The notes beneath the pieces are model-generated. The model was not told the origin of the DNA. It ran no database searches and saw only the letters and a program-made list of their open reading frames with translations. From Piliocolobus tephrosceles (Eukaryota; Chordata; Mammalia; Primates; Cercopithecidae): DNA of 64,000 nt. Shown in pieces: positions 13,582-24,600 of the stretch. The position numbers were made by a program, and so were the translations under genes. The DNA is taken from assembly GCF_002776525.5 (NCBI RefSeq), contig NC_045441.1:132901768-132965767 (forward strand), given 5' to 3'. Within the stretch, counting starts at the first letter, position 1, and every line of letters starts with the position of its first letter.

Positions 13582-13944
13582 CAAATTCTATAGATTAGTG
13601 AGGGTAGAAATTTCCACTGGCTAAGGGATGAATATCAGGAAATAAATCCAGAAAATGGATTCTAGTCATTAGGGATGTGAAATGAAGGGGGATTTAGAAT
13701 GCTATCTATACGCTAAAGCTTCCTAAATATTTTCTGTATATTTTATTTTATAATGGGGGAGAAGGAGTTGCTTAGGAGCAAGAGGAACGTGAGGATGGTA
13801 GAGAGGAGGAGTAAATGGTTAAAGAAGATTCTGAAAGAGAGAGCGTGAAATTAAGACTAAGGATCATCAGTAAATAATGGACACCTGCCCGTTCCAGCAC
13901 TCCTGTAGGAACTTTAGTCCTCCAACTCCTTTAATTTCACCCAG

Positions 13945-14095
13945 GACCTTTCAGCTGGCCAGTATTAGGCACATTTCACACATGAAGAATATGAGGCTCA
14001 GAGATGCTAAGTATCTTGCTCCAAGTCTTAGGAAGCAGAACAAACAGATGTGGGTCCACAACAGAAGCTGTTAGACTCTGAAGTTCACATTCTCT
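13945..14095 (+). repeat. MIR
   Basis: GAATATGAGGCTCAGAGATGC, then AAGTATCTTGCTCCAAGTC, and a tail of GACTCTGAAGTTCACATTCT follow the MIR core and 3' part in order. Confidence 0.75.
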
Positions 14096-15925
14096 CTGAG
14101 ATGAGACACTGTCACTCATTTGTAATGTGACAAGGACTATAGTGGAGACGTGTAGGGTGGCTGAGAGGAGCACAGTGAGTCACGGGCTTGCAGGGTCTCC
14201 CGTTCGGCAGAGGAGAAAATGATCTGGTGACAATCACTGTGTCTGTGTCTTTTTCCCCACTGATGAGCAAATGCTTCGAGAACAGGGAAGGGTGATATTC
14301 ACCCTGAAATCAGCATCTAGCAAAGATGGCACTGCAAAGATATTTGCCTAATTAGTGGAAAAAATGTCTACTTCTGGTGCACATCTTCTATTTATTCAAC
14401 AAGAGTTGGAAGTTTTAAGTAAAATATATACTTTGAGGCTGTAGAATTTAAATTAGAATGTCTTCTTTGAGGCAATCAGATGTATTCTCAGGCGGGTCAG
14501 GATTGAAGAAAAGCACCCTGAGGGGTGCTGGTGGGAGCATCAGGACAGAGCAGTAAAGGCGGAAGTGTTGGAGGAGGAAGAAACTTTTGAGGAGAACATT
14601 ACGGGAGAGTTTAGAAAAAATAAATGTGACTCTGAACCATGAAGGAGACGAGCATTTCTGGAACTACATGTTTTGTTCAATACTTTATCGAGTAAGAGAC
14701 TTGTGGCATTGACAGTCTTTCTCGTGTAGCTAAGACATTCTAGTTTGCCCTGCTTCTGCTCTCAATGCCCCCTGCCTCCTTTCTCTCCTAGTTTCCCTTA
14801 CTGTGTACACTGCAATAAAAGAAAAGTTGGACATGAAATAAGAAGGCGTCAGTTCTAAAACTTTTTCAAATGTAACCTGCTTCTGTTTAAGGTTCACAGT
14901 TGATGACGTAGCACATTAGTTTTACTGAAAAAGCATTTGCAAAAGAAAACATCAGGGAATCTCCATTCCAAAACACATCTTCCCTGCTGAAGACAGGGAA
15001 GAAGGGTCTTTAAACACCTGCTTTGGCTTCATCCCTTGTGTCTAAAACGTCTAAGCATTCATCTTTTTGTCTGCTTTCTTTTAAACCCGTATTTAAAGGA
15101 TAGATTCTTAACAGTAGCAAGTTGAAAAGAGAAAAATACAAAGAACAAGATGCCATCACAATGTTCTCCTTTATCCCACTAATGATTGAAGAAACCAAAG
15201 CCTATCAAAAAGACCAGTGAATCCTCAAAGCATCCAAGCCTTCAGATCTATCAGAGGTTGCTATCAATTTATATTTGATTTTGTGGAGGGTATGTGACAG
15301 CAAACACATTTGCTACTTTACCCCAAGGCAGAAGTCATCTTACTGTTAACACCCATAGTACTATAGTAGTACTACCAATTAGCGTACACCAAGTACTTTC
15401 CTATAACCTATCTAAGTTTGACCTTAAATGTAACCATGAGTCATTTAATAGTAATCTGTCTTAGGTATGAAACTTGTCACTAAACAAAAATCACCTACCT
15501 GCTAGAAAAAACCTAGGTTCTCTGATTCCAGGCTCTTTCCACAAGACCCTTGCCTCTTCCCAATGTTTTCTTTGGTAAATGATAATATATTTCATCGAGT
15601 TGAGTCTAGTTCATGTATTTGAGATACTTTCCAATTGTCTGTCTTTGCTGTTTATCATTTTTCAGACAATTGTCCATTACCATGCTTTTCTTGCACTGGA
15701 ATCAAGGGAAGATGTTAAGAATGTAGAATTCCTAAAACTGTACTATGTTATCTCCAGGCTTTCACTGACGTCCCTGAGACAAATCATGTCCTTATTTAAG
15801 GACTGGCCTGTCTCTCTGAAGCAGAGTAGATATAATGCAGTTGGAATCCAGGTTGTTAGCTTAGCCTCATGAATAATCTAAAGACTGAGGCTAGCACTGG
15901 TGGCTCATATACATATGTATTCTTA
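14096..15925. other. Unique intergenic sequence with a possible MIR remnant
   Basis: No gene recognised. Near 15470-15550 the order of CACCTACCTGCTAGA and CCAGGCTCTTTCCACAAGACC recalls a MIR 3' part, but weakly. Confidence 0.35.
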
Positions 15926-15926
15926 A

Positions 15927-16270
15927 AAAGTTATTTTTTGATGGGCTTGTCTTTTTTTCTTGTAAATGTGTTTAAGTTCTTTGTGGATTCTGGATATTAG
16001 CCCTTTGTCAGATGGATAGATTGCAAAAATTGTCTCCCATTCTGTAGGTTGTCTGTTCACTCTGATGCTAGTTTCTTTTGCTGTGCAGAAGCTCTTTAGT
16101 TTAATTAGATCCCATTTGTCAATTTTGACTTTTGTTGCCATTGCTTTTGGTGTCTTAGTCATGAAGTCTTTGCCCATGCCTATGTCCTGAATGGTATTGC
16201 CTAGATTTTCTTCTAGAGTGTTTATGGTTTTAGGTCTTACATTTAAGTCTTTAATCTATCTTGAGTTAAT
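15927..16270 (-). mobile_element. Inverted 5' segment of an L1PA-like insertion
   Basis: Antisense ORF2: TTCTTTGTGGATTCTGGATATTAG, CAGAAGCTCTTTAGTTTAATT and TCATGAAGTCTTTGCCCATGCC are close to young primate L1. It joins at about 16270 to the sense 3' end of the same insertion. Confidence 0.85.
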
Positions 16271-16849
16271 TCCTCAAGGATCTAGAACCAGAAGTACCAT
16301 TTGACCCAGCAATCCCATTACTGGGTATATACCCAAAGGATTAGAAATCATTCTACTATAAAGACACAGGCACACATATGTTTATTTCAGCACTATTCAC
16401 AATAGCAAAGACTTGGAACCAACTCAAATGCCCATCAATGATTGACTGGATAAAGAAAATGTGGCACATATACACCATGGAATACTATTCAGCTATAAAA
16501 AAAAAAAAATGAGTTCATGTTCTTTGCAGGGACATGGATAAAGCTGGAAACCATCATTCTCAGCAAACTAACACAGGAACAGAAAACCAAATACCACAAG
16601 TTCTCACTAATAAGTGGGAGTTGAACAATGAGAGCACATGGACACAGGGAAGGGAACATCACACACCAGGGCCTGTCAAGGGGTGAGGGGCTAGGAGAGG
16701 GATAGCATTAGGAGAAATAGCTAATGTAGACGACGGGTTGATGGGTGCAGCAAATCACCATGGCACATGTATACCTATGTAACAAACTTGCACATTCTGC
16801 ACATGTATCCCAGAATTTAAAGTATAATAAAAAAAGAAAAAAAGTTATT
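16271..16849 (+). mobile_element. L1PA-like 3' end with poly(A) tail
   Basis: Sense ORF2 end and 3' UTR: CAGCAATCCCATTACTGGG, AATACTATTCAGCTATAAAA, GTGGGAGTTGAACAATGAGA, CACCATGGCACATGTATACC, and a tail with AATAAA. The duplication AAAAAGTTATT at 15925-15935 and 16839-16849 brackets both halves and proves one insertion event. It ends about 50 bases before the OR2F1 splice acceptor. Confidence 0.9.
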
Positions 16850-16869
16850 CTTAGGGTGACTCAACAGCT

Positions 16870-16899
16870 TCTGTTTTTTTTTTCTGACTCTCTCCACAG
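16870..16899 (+). promoter_or_regulatory. Splice acceptor for the OR2F1 coding exon
   Basis: A pyrimidine tract of about 25 bases ends in CCACAG at 16894-16899, and the ATG follows after 23 bases. OR genes normally have non-coding 5' exons spliced to a single coding exon, so this is the expected 3' splice site. A possible branch site (TGACTCAAC) lies at about 16857-16865. Only about 50 bases separate the acceptor from the 3' end of the L1 at 15927-16849, so that L1 would lie inside the 5' UTR intron. Seen: the consensus. Inferred: its use. Confidence 0.6.
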
Positions 16900-16922
16900 A
16901 TTAATAATCCTTGAATATTTTA

Positions 16923-17876
16923 ATGGGAACAGATAACCAGACTTGGGCGAGTGAATTTATTCTCCTCGGCCTGTCCAGTGACTGGGATGCTCAGGTCTCC
17001 CTCTTTGTCCTATTCTTGGTCATGTACATGGTGACCGTGCTGGGGAACTGTCTCATTGTCCTTCTGATCAGACTGGACAACCGACTCCACACTCCCATGT
17101 ATTTCTTTCTCACCAACCTCTCCCTTGTCGATGTCTCCTATGCCACAAGCATAGTCCCTCAGCTGCTGGCGCATTTTCTTGCAGAACATAAAGCCATTAC
17201 ATTGCAGAGCTGTGCAGCCCAGTTATTTTTCTCCCTGGCCTTGGGTGGGATTGAGTTTGTTCTCCTGGCAGTGATGGCCTATGACCGTTATGTGGCTGTG
17301 TGTGACCCCCTGCGATACTCAGCCATCATGCATGGAGCGCTGTGTGCTAGGTTGGCCATCACATCCTGGGTCAGTGGATCCATTAACTCTCTCATGCATA
17401 CCACCATCACCTTTCAGCTGCCCATGTGCACAAACAAGTTTATTGATCACATATCCTGTGAAATTCTAGCTGTGATCAGGCTGGCTTGTGTGGACACCTC
17501 CTCCAACGAGGTCACCATCATGGTGTCTAGCATTGTTCTTCTGATGACACCCTTGTGTCTGGTTCTTTTGTCCTACATCCGGATCATCTCCACCATCCTA
17601 AAGATCCAGTCCAGAGAAGGAAGGAGGAAAGCCTTCCACACGTGTGCCTCTCACCTCACAGTGGTTGCCCTGTGCTATGGCATGGCCATTTTCACTTACA
17701 TCCAGCCCCACTCCAGTCTCTCTGTCCTTCAGGAGAAGTTGATCTCTCTCTTTTATGCCATTTTGACACCAATGCTGAACCCTATGATTTACAGTCTAAG
17801 AAATAAAGAGGTGAAAGGGGCCTGGAAGAAACTATTATGGAAATTCTCCAGGTTAACATCAAAGCTGGCAACTTGA
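16923..17876 (+). CDS. OR2F1: Olfactory receptor, OR2F1-like, intact
   Basis: A complete single-exon odorant receptor of 317 residues, a G-protein-coupled receptor expected in the ciliary membrane of olfactory neurons and coupled to the olfactory Gs protein. Visible family marks: N-glycosylation site NQT at residues 5-7, GN in TM1 (41-42), LHTPMY (55-60), MAYDRYVAVC at the end of TM3 (118-127), extracellular Cys97 and Cys179, SY in TM5 (217-218), KAFHTCASHL at TM6 (236-245) and PMLNPMIY in TM7 (283-290). The open frame runs 12 bases further upstream to a TTG, but the ATG at 16923 gives the family start MGTDNQTW and the usual 317-residue length. As I remember the human proteins, the N terminus follows OR2F1, while SINSLM and CTNKF (residues 152-173) look more like OR2F2, so the paralogue assignment is likely but not certain. 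A strong splice acceptor lies 23 bases upstream. The next OR on the same strand is 21.5 kb downstream. Confidence 0.9.
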   Translation: MGTDNQTWASEFILLGLSSDWDAQVSLFVLFLVMYMVTVLGNCLIVLLIRLDNRLHTPMYFFLTNLSLVDVSYATSIVPQLLAHFLAEHKAITLQSCAAQLFFSLALGGIEFVLLAVMAYDRYVAVCDPLRYSAIMHGALCARLAITSWVSGSINSLMHTTITFQLPMCTNKFIDHISCEILAVIRLACVDTSSNEVTIMVSSIVLLMTPLCLVLLSYIRIISTILKIQSREGRRKAFHTCASHLTVVALCYGMAIFTYIQPHSSLSVLQEKLISLFYAILTPMLNPMIYSLRNKEVKGAWKKLLWKFSRLTSKLAT

Positions 17877-19576
17877 CTCGTCAAGATGACTTAGAGAAAA
17901 CAGCTTTGCCTCAGTGTTCTCCACCCGACTTAGATCTGACAGGCATAAACTACGTTGCCCTGGCAACTAGGAAGGAGATGACGTAGCATGTACCGTGGAT
18001 GTTATGTAGGAGGCTGAATTGTTGAGTTGGGGAGTGAGATGTGGGGTATTTTTATGTCATAGCAGCATGATAAGTGGAGTATGGCACTGCCCCCTTAGAC
18101 CTGCCACACTTATTTAGTCTCCATTTCTTTGTCTTGGTAGTAATTGGAAGAAACTGTACTATATTATTGTACTGTTGGCTTTGTGACATTGTTTGTAATC
18201 ATGGACCTATTCCTAGATCTTACACTGAATAACTGGTTATTTTTCCATATTTCAGAAAGGTTATATTTTGGTCAAATGCATTTTCACAATTGAAAGTTTG
18301 CTCACAATAATACGTCATGTAAGTAGCCACATGCATTATATTTGTGATTCATGGAGAAACATCAATTAAAGATCTTGTTTCACTCTGATCACAATATAAC
18401 CAAAGGTTGTTTGTACGCAATGACAGTATTGGCTAAGGAAAAGCTGAGCCTCAGTAGCTGCCAAATAGTGAATGCACAATTTTGCAAGAGAATTATTGCA
18501 TATGCATGGGATCTCACTTAAAATCCTAAAGCAGTCTAATCTCTGAAAATTCAAGGAACTCTCTATCTGAAATTTTGGAAAGAAAATAAATAAATAAACA
18601 ATGAGATAGATGTATAAAATACCAAAGATGTAGTTAATTTCAGAAAAACAGGTTCCTTGGACAAGCCAATGAATAACAATATGGTTTTAATATGAAGTTT
18701 TGAAAATCAGGATCAGTCAGTCTGCTGTGTAGAAATCACCCTTATGTCCATTTTAAGAGCCTTCTTCTACCCCACCTCACACACATGCAATAAGACTCTA
18801 TTCAACCTTTGTAAATCTAGTGATCTGGGATTTCTGAGAGTGTAACTCACCTTTGGTGAAAAACCTAAATATGATTAAAAAAAATTGGAAAGAAATACTT
18901 AGAGGACAGGGAAGAAAAAGAAAGAGAAAAATATATAATGATAATGAGTCTTCTTACTTGCTTAAAGAGTCTCAAAAGGGGGACCCTCCTTGCCTTTGTG
19001 TCTTCGTTAGTTCATTTGATTTGCAATTTTTCCATTTATGAACATATTATCACACAGTCTCAGAGTCAAAACAAAGTTGAAGACTCATACGTTCCAAAAT
19101 CCATTTGACATGTCAATTTTAGCATAAGATTGACCTATTTCTAAATTTTGTGAGATAGGCAGACATCCTAAAAGGAGTCAGTGATACTGGACTGAATTTT
19201 CATTGGTATTAATTCAATAAATATTAATGGAATTTCTTTTAATGTGTGAATATGAATGATTCATGAGACACTACACTCAGTAAGATACAGTTCTTGCAAT
19301 CAAGGATATGACCACATAGTAGGAAAGACAGGCAATGAAGCAATTATAATGCAGTGAGATAGATGCTACAGTGGGAGTAAGCCCAAGGGCTTGTAGGAGT
19401 CAACTGGCATGCTTTCAGAGGACTTGGTATATGACAGAAACCTTGGACGAAGATCTGAAAGCTGAGAACATGTTATCCACATGACAAACAACCTGACCAA
19501 AGAATAACCTGTGCAAAAAGCTAGGAGAAAGCATGGAACTACACGAATGTCGGGTGGGGGAGACGGACAGTCATGA
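17877..19576. other. 3' flank of OR2F1 and intergenic sequence
   Basis: No gene is seen. An AATAAA cluster at about 18584-18597 could serve as a distal polyadenylation signal for the OR. From about 19200 the text (ATTCAATAAATATTAATGGAA, then ...GGCAATGAAGCAATTATAATGC) resembles an ancient interspersed repeat split by the L1 that follows. Confidence 0.35.
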
Positions 19577-20145
19577 GGTTGACCCAACAATCCCACTGCT
19601 AAGATCTTTCCAAAGGAAAAGAAGTCATTATATGAAAAAGACACTTGCACATGAGTGTTTATAGCAGCACAATTCACAATTGCAAAGATGTGGAACCAAC
19701 CTAGGTACCCATTGACTAATGAGTGGATAAAGAAAATGTGGTATTATAAACACCATGGAATACTACTCAGCCGTTAAAGGGAATTAGATAATGTCTTTTG
19801 CAGCGAATTGGATAGAGTTGGAGGCCATTATTCTAAGTGAAGTAACACAGGAGTGGAAAATCAAAAACCGCATGTTCTCACTTATAGGTGGGAGCTAAGC
19901 TATGAGTACACAAAGGCATATAGAATGACATTATGGACTTTAGAGACTCAGAAAGGGGAGAGTGGAAAGGGGACCAGGAATTTTAAAAAACTGCACATTA
20001 GGTACAACGTACATTACTAGGGTGACAGGTGCAATAAAATCCCAGAATTCACTACTATGTAATCATCCATGTAACAACAACAACAACAACAAAACACTTG
20101 TACCCCAAAAGCTATTGAAATAAAAAAATTTAAAAAAAGAAGTAT
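19577..20145 (+). mobile_element. L1 3' end (L1MA/PB type)
   Basis: Sense L1: GACCCAACAATCCCACTGCT, GAATACTACTCAGCCGTTAAA, TCTCACTTATAGGTGGGAGC, ending in an (AAC)n stretch and a short A-rich tail. 5'-truncated and without coding capacity. Confidence 0.88.
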
Positions 20146-20726
20146 AGGCAAGGGTTAAATCATGTAGGGCTTTGAAGGTGAAATTGTGTTTGAACTTTTT
20201 CCTGATAGCAAAATGGATATATTAAAGGATTTTAAGCAGGTAAATTGCTTGATATAATAATATTATTTTTAAAAGATCACTAGCAAATTAATAAGAGGGG
20301 AAAAGAGTAGAGGCAGGGAAGTCTGCTAGGGAGTCATTCCAGTAATGCTGATTATATAATAAATGAATCTGAACTAAAGTTGTGGCAGTGGGGAAAGAGA
20401 AAAGTAAATGAATACATGCACAATATGACAATGTTACTGGGGATTAAACCCTACCTAGGATGATTGCTTGCTGAGGCTTAGCACCAGTGTCCGGTTCACA
20501 CTTAGCACTAATTAAATACTTTATTGAATGAATAAAACATCAAACAAAAATGCTTTCTGAAAAATGAGTTTTAAAGGCTTTTCTACTCAGGCTGATGACA
20601 AACACAATAAAGACAGATATGCTAGTTTAACATAATTGGCTGATTTTATACAGCACTTACATCTTTTATTCCACAAGTATATTATTAAATGATAGAGAAC
20701 ATCTAATACAACCATTTCAACCATCA
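20146..20726. other. Intergenic, probable ancient repeat
   Basis: TCATGTAGGGCTTTGAAGGTGA and GAGTAGAGGCAGGGAAGTCTG resemble a common old mammalian repeat that continues from before the L1 at 19577. The family could not be named from memory. Confidence 0.3.
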
Positions 20727-20868
20727 TGTTGTCATGATAGGAGATGTATGTCATGATAAAAGAGACAAAATCTTGAATTCCCTGCTAGTTCCAACAGAAA
20801 AGTCTCAGAATCCAAATTGGCTCAGTCTGGGTCATATGGCCCTCCCTCAACTAAGCCCTCCCTTAGAA
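20727..20868 (+). repeat. 142-bp direct repeat, copy A
   Basis: Matches 22299-22440 over 142 bases with one mismatch that I can see (TTGAATTCC here, TTGGATTCC there). It starts at TGTTGTCATGATAGGAG and ends at CCCTTAGAA. The copies are 1.57 kb apart, on either side of the gap-bearing AluY. Confidence 0.97.
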
Positions 20869-20936
20869 CTAGGAGATGAATTTCTAAGAATGAAAGATTT
20901 TACAGACTCCATCTTTTTTTTTTTTTTTTTTTTTTT

Positions 20937-21036
20937 NNNNNNNNNNNNNNNNNNNNNNNNNNNNNNNNNNNNNNNNNNNNNNNNNNNNNNNNNNNNNNNN
21001 NNNNNNNNNNNNNNNNNNNNNNNNNNNNNNNNNNNN
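20937..21036. other. Assembly gap (100 N)
   Basis: Exactly 100 N flanked by T runs on both sides, within the poly(T) of an antisense AluY. The round size means the true length is unknown. Confidence 1.
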
Positions 21037-21341
21037 TTTTTTTTTTTTTTTTTTTTTTTTTGAGACGGAGTCTCGCTCTGTCTCCCAGGCTGGAGTGCAG
21101 TGGCCGGATCTCAGCTCACTGCAAGCTCCGTCTTCCGGGTTCACGCCATTCTCCTGCCTCAGCCTCCCGAGTAGCTGGGACTACAGGCGCCCGCCAACAC
21201 GCCCGGCTAATTTTTTGTATTTTAGTAGAGACGGGGTTTCACCGTGTTAGCCAGGATGGTCTCGATGTCCTGACCTAGTGATCGGCCCGTCTCGGCCTCC
21301 CAAAGTGCTGGGATTACAGGCTTGAGCCACCGCGCCCAGCC
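21037..21341 (-). mobile_element. Young AluY (Old World monkey type)
   Basis: Nearly consensus antisense AluY with GAGACGGAGTCTCGCTCTG, AGTGGCCGGATCTCAGCTCAC and GCCGGTGTT-free right end GCGCCCAGCC. CAGACTCCATCTTTT occurs at 20903-20917 and 21341-21355 as a 15-base target duplication, so the element spans the gap. The GGCCGGATCTC form is that of Old World monkey AluY subfamilies. Confidence 0.93.
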
Positions 21342-22298
21342 AGACTCCATCTTTTATACCCACCCCAACAGTCTAACTCTGAAAAGGAGAAAGCCAATGA
21401 CTTTCCTCACAAGGATATACTAATATTATGTTAAACATTTTTCAGTCTATGATTGTAAAGAATATTAATCTTGGGTTTTTTTCTTGTGATGTCTTTGTGT
21501 GGTTTTGGTATCAGATCAAGACTAACTTCATACAATAAATTGGATATTGTTCCCTCCTCTTCAATTTTTTGAAAGAGTTTGGAATGATTTGGTGAAAATT
21601 CTTCATTAAACGTTTAGTAGAATTTATCTATGAGGGCATCTAATTCTACATTTTTCTTTGTTCAAGGTTAATTGATTATTAATTCAATTTCTTCACTTAT
21701 AGATCTATTTTCTGTTCTTCATAAGTCAGTTTTAATTGCTTCTAAGAATTTTTCAATTTTATTTAGGTTATTAAGTTTGTAGGATATAATTGTTCACATT
21801 ATTATCATACAATCCGTTTTATTTATTTGAGGTCAGTCATGATACTACTTCATTCCTGCTTTCAGTAATTTGAATTTATTTTTTTCTTGGCTAGTTCAGC
21901 TAAAATGTAAAAAAAAAAATTGCTGTTTTCAAAAAACCAGCTCTTAGTTCTGTTGATTTTTCTAGTTTTTCTTTCCTTAATTTCATTTATTTCTGCTGTA
22001 ATCTTCATCATTTCCCTTTTTCTGTTTGATTTGTATTTAATTTGCTTTTTTTCCCGTTTCTAAAAATTGAAGGTTAAGTTGTTGAGCTGGATCTTTTGTA
22101 GATAGCATTATTTTGATTACATAATAGATGTTACTTATTAAACTTGGGCAGCAGGTATTCTATACTTAGAGTCCAGATTCAGTTCAGCCTGGTTTGTCTA
22201 TTCTATATATTCTTCTTTGCTTTTCTCTCTCTGTGGGACTTATTCTACTCTATTGTTCATAAATTTCCTCCATGAGGGGGGAAAAGTAACATTGGAGG

Positions 22299-22440
22299 TG
22301 TTGTCATGATAGGAGATGTATGTCATGATAAAAGAGACAAAATCTTGGATTCCCTGCTAGTTCCAACAGAAAAGTCTCAGAATCCAAATTGGCTCAGTCT
22401 GGGTCATATGGCCCTCCCTCAACTAAGCCCTCCCTTAGAA
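22299..22440 (+). repeat. 142-bp direct repeat, copy B
   Basis: The second copy of the block at 20727-20868. It interrupts old L1-like sequence with no poly(A) and no obvious target duplication, so it does not look like a retroposon. Confidence 0.97.
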
Positions 22441-22595
22441 ATTTGAGGCACTTTGACTAGACATTAACATTTTTGGTTGACTTGAATAATTTTAATATAT
22501 GAAGACTTGTTTTATAGCTCATGATATGCTCTATTTTGGTAAATGTTCCACTCACATGTGAAAAAAATGCATTTTATGTTGTTGTTGATTGGAGT

Positions 22596-22850
22596 ACAGC
22601 CATTCACTGCATAGCAATGTTTCAGTCAATGACAAACAACGTAAATAACAGAGGTCTCCTAAAATTATAAAATTGCCAAAAAACTCCTATTGCCTGGTGA
22701 CATCGAACTAGTTGTAACATCCTAGGGCAAAGCATTACCCACAGGTTTGTGGTGATGTTGGTGTAAACAAATATATGCGTTGCTTTTTGTATAAAAATAT
22801 ATCATTCACTTACGTACAGTACACGTAGGACAACGGCTGTGCTTCAGTCA
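22596..22850 (-). mobile_element. Tigger-like DNA transposon remnant
   Basis: CAGCCATTCACTGCATAGCAATG at one end, CTATTGCCTGGTGACATCG, and GTGGTGATGTTGGTGTAAACAAA match the family also seen at 42511-42825, in the opposite orientation. The old L1 resumes after it. I assign it to the TcMar-Tigger group from memory. Confidence 0.55.
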
Positions 22851-23411
22851 GGAGTAGGCATACCAGTTGTTGAGAGAGGCGTATTGAAATCTCTGACTAT
22901 AATTGTAAATTTGTCTGTCTTCTTGCATTTTTGTCAGTTTTTGCTTCATATGTTTTGAATGTCTGTTAAGTATGTAAATATTTCATTGTTCTGCATCCTT
23001 CATGAATTGAATCCTTTATCGTTATGAAATGCTTTTCTTTGTTTTTTGCTCTGAAATCTACTGTGATTGATACTGATATAGAAACTTCCACTTTCTTTTG
23101 ATTCATGTTAACATGATATTTCTTTCCCATATCTCAGGGATCACTGTTCATCATCTCATATTCTGTGTCTTAAAAATGTTTTTTCCCGTATATTTTGTCC
23201 TGCTCTTTAGTTGTTTCTGGTGGGAGAGTAAATTAAATGCCTATTTCTCCATCTTGACTAGAAACAGCAATCTTTTCTTGGGTTTTTAAACCCTACTAAA
23301 AATAAGTTTGTGTTTGGATTCTGAAGGTATTTTTCATATTGTGACATGTAAGAGAACATGTCTGAGTACTCAGACTAATTACCAAGGTTCTTTTACTTTT
23401 TATTTTACTTT

Positions 23412-23701
23412 ACTTTTTTTTAGACAGAGTCTCGCTCTGTCACCCAGGCTGCAGTGCAATGGCGTGACCTCAGCTAACTGCAACCTCCACCTCCCAGGTT
23501 CAAGTGATTGACCTGTCTCAGCCTCCCAAGTAGCTGGGATAACAGGCGCATGCCACCACGCCCAGCTAATTTTTTGTATTTTTAGTAGAGATGGGGTTTC
23601 ACCGTGTTAGTCAGGATGGTCTCGATCTCCTGACTTTGTGATCCGCCCACCTTGGCCTCCCAAAGTGCTGGGATTACAGGCATGAGCCACGGTGCCTGAC
23701 C
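23412..23701 (-). mobile_element. Alu (AluS/Y)
   Basis: Antisense Alu from TAGACAGAGTCTCGCTCTGTC to GAGCCACGGTGCCTGACC. Confidence 0.93.
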
Positions 23702-24227
23702 ACTTTTCTTAGTTGAAACTCAGGCTGTCTGGATTTAGAGTCTACACTCAGAACCATTGTCCCATGCTGCTTCTAAAAATGTTGTTATTATGAACACTAG
23801 GCAAATAGAGATCTTATAGGAGAATCTTTTACTTCCAGGGCTTCCTAAACCACCTACCCTTCAGAGATCTTTTGCTTTCTTTGCAAAGTAGAACAGGACG
23901 AAGTGAGAAACACCTCCATGCAGCTATGGTGCTCTACAGTTAGTGACTCTTGTTTTCCAAAGAAGACAAATATAGCAGATGAGGTTACTGTAAAGAGTTT
24001 ACCATTATTTATTTTTTTGAAAAATACATTCTTTTTATTTTGAGTTCTATTCCTAAAAATAAAAACCTGTAACTGTAAAAAATTTAAAAAAATAATTAAG
24101 AGCAAAATCAGCACATAGAGACATGGGTATCGACATTATTTTTATTATTGTTAATTTGGACAATATAACTTTACATTTGAATAGCTTTAATTGCTAAAGT
24201 GCATTTTTGTCTGTCATCTCATTTCTT

Positions 24228-24600
24228 CTGTTTTATTAATTTACTGTAAGAAGTGCCATAGCAAAGTACCATAGCGCAGGTGGCTCAAATAACAGAAAGG
24301 TATTTTCTCACTGCTCTAAAGGTTAGAAGTCTGCCATACCGGTGTTGGCAAGGTTGATTTCTTGTGAGGGCTTGCTCCTTGCCTTGTAGGTGTCATCCCT
24401 CTGTGTATGTCTGTGTCATAACCTCCTCCTCTTGTAAGGACACCTCTCGTGCTGGATCAGTGTCTATTCCAATAATCTCATTTTAGCGTAATTACCTCTT
24501 TAAAGACCTTATCTGCAAATACAGTAACATTCTGAGGTACTAGGGATTAGGACTTCAACACAAGTATGGGGAGAGGGACACATAATCCAGAATGTATATT
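24228..24600 (-). mobile_element. MLT1/MST-like LTR fragment (ERVL-MaLR)
   Basis: The + strand shows the complement of the MaLR consensus: GTGCCATAGCAAAGTACCATAG at one end, then GGAAGACACC-type text, TTACCTCTTTAAAGACCTTATC, CAAATACAGTAACATTCTGAGG and AGGACTTCAACA. It is diverged and without internal sequence. Confidence 0.65.

Larger units (their letters stand above)
21430..23290 (-). repeat. Old L1 ORF2 fragment
   Basis: Antisense L1-like text: GATGTCTTTGTGTGGTTTTGG, AGAATTTATCTATGAGGGCATC, CAGCTCTTAGTTCTGTTGATT, TGAAATCTCTGACTATAATTG. It is broken by the 142-bp block and by a DNA transposon. Confidence 0.75.

Noticed and set aside
16911..16922. Upstream in-frame TTG start for the first OR
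   Set aside because: TTG is not a normal start in mammals, and the ATG at 16923 gives the standard OR2F1 N terminus and length.
20734..21144. Frames containing X runs
   Set aside because: They cross the N gap and poly(T) of an Alu; not coding.
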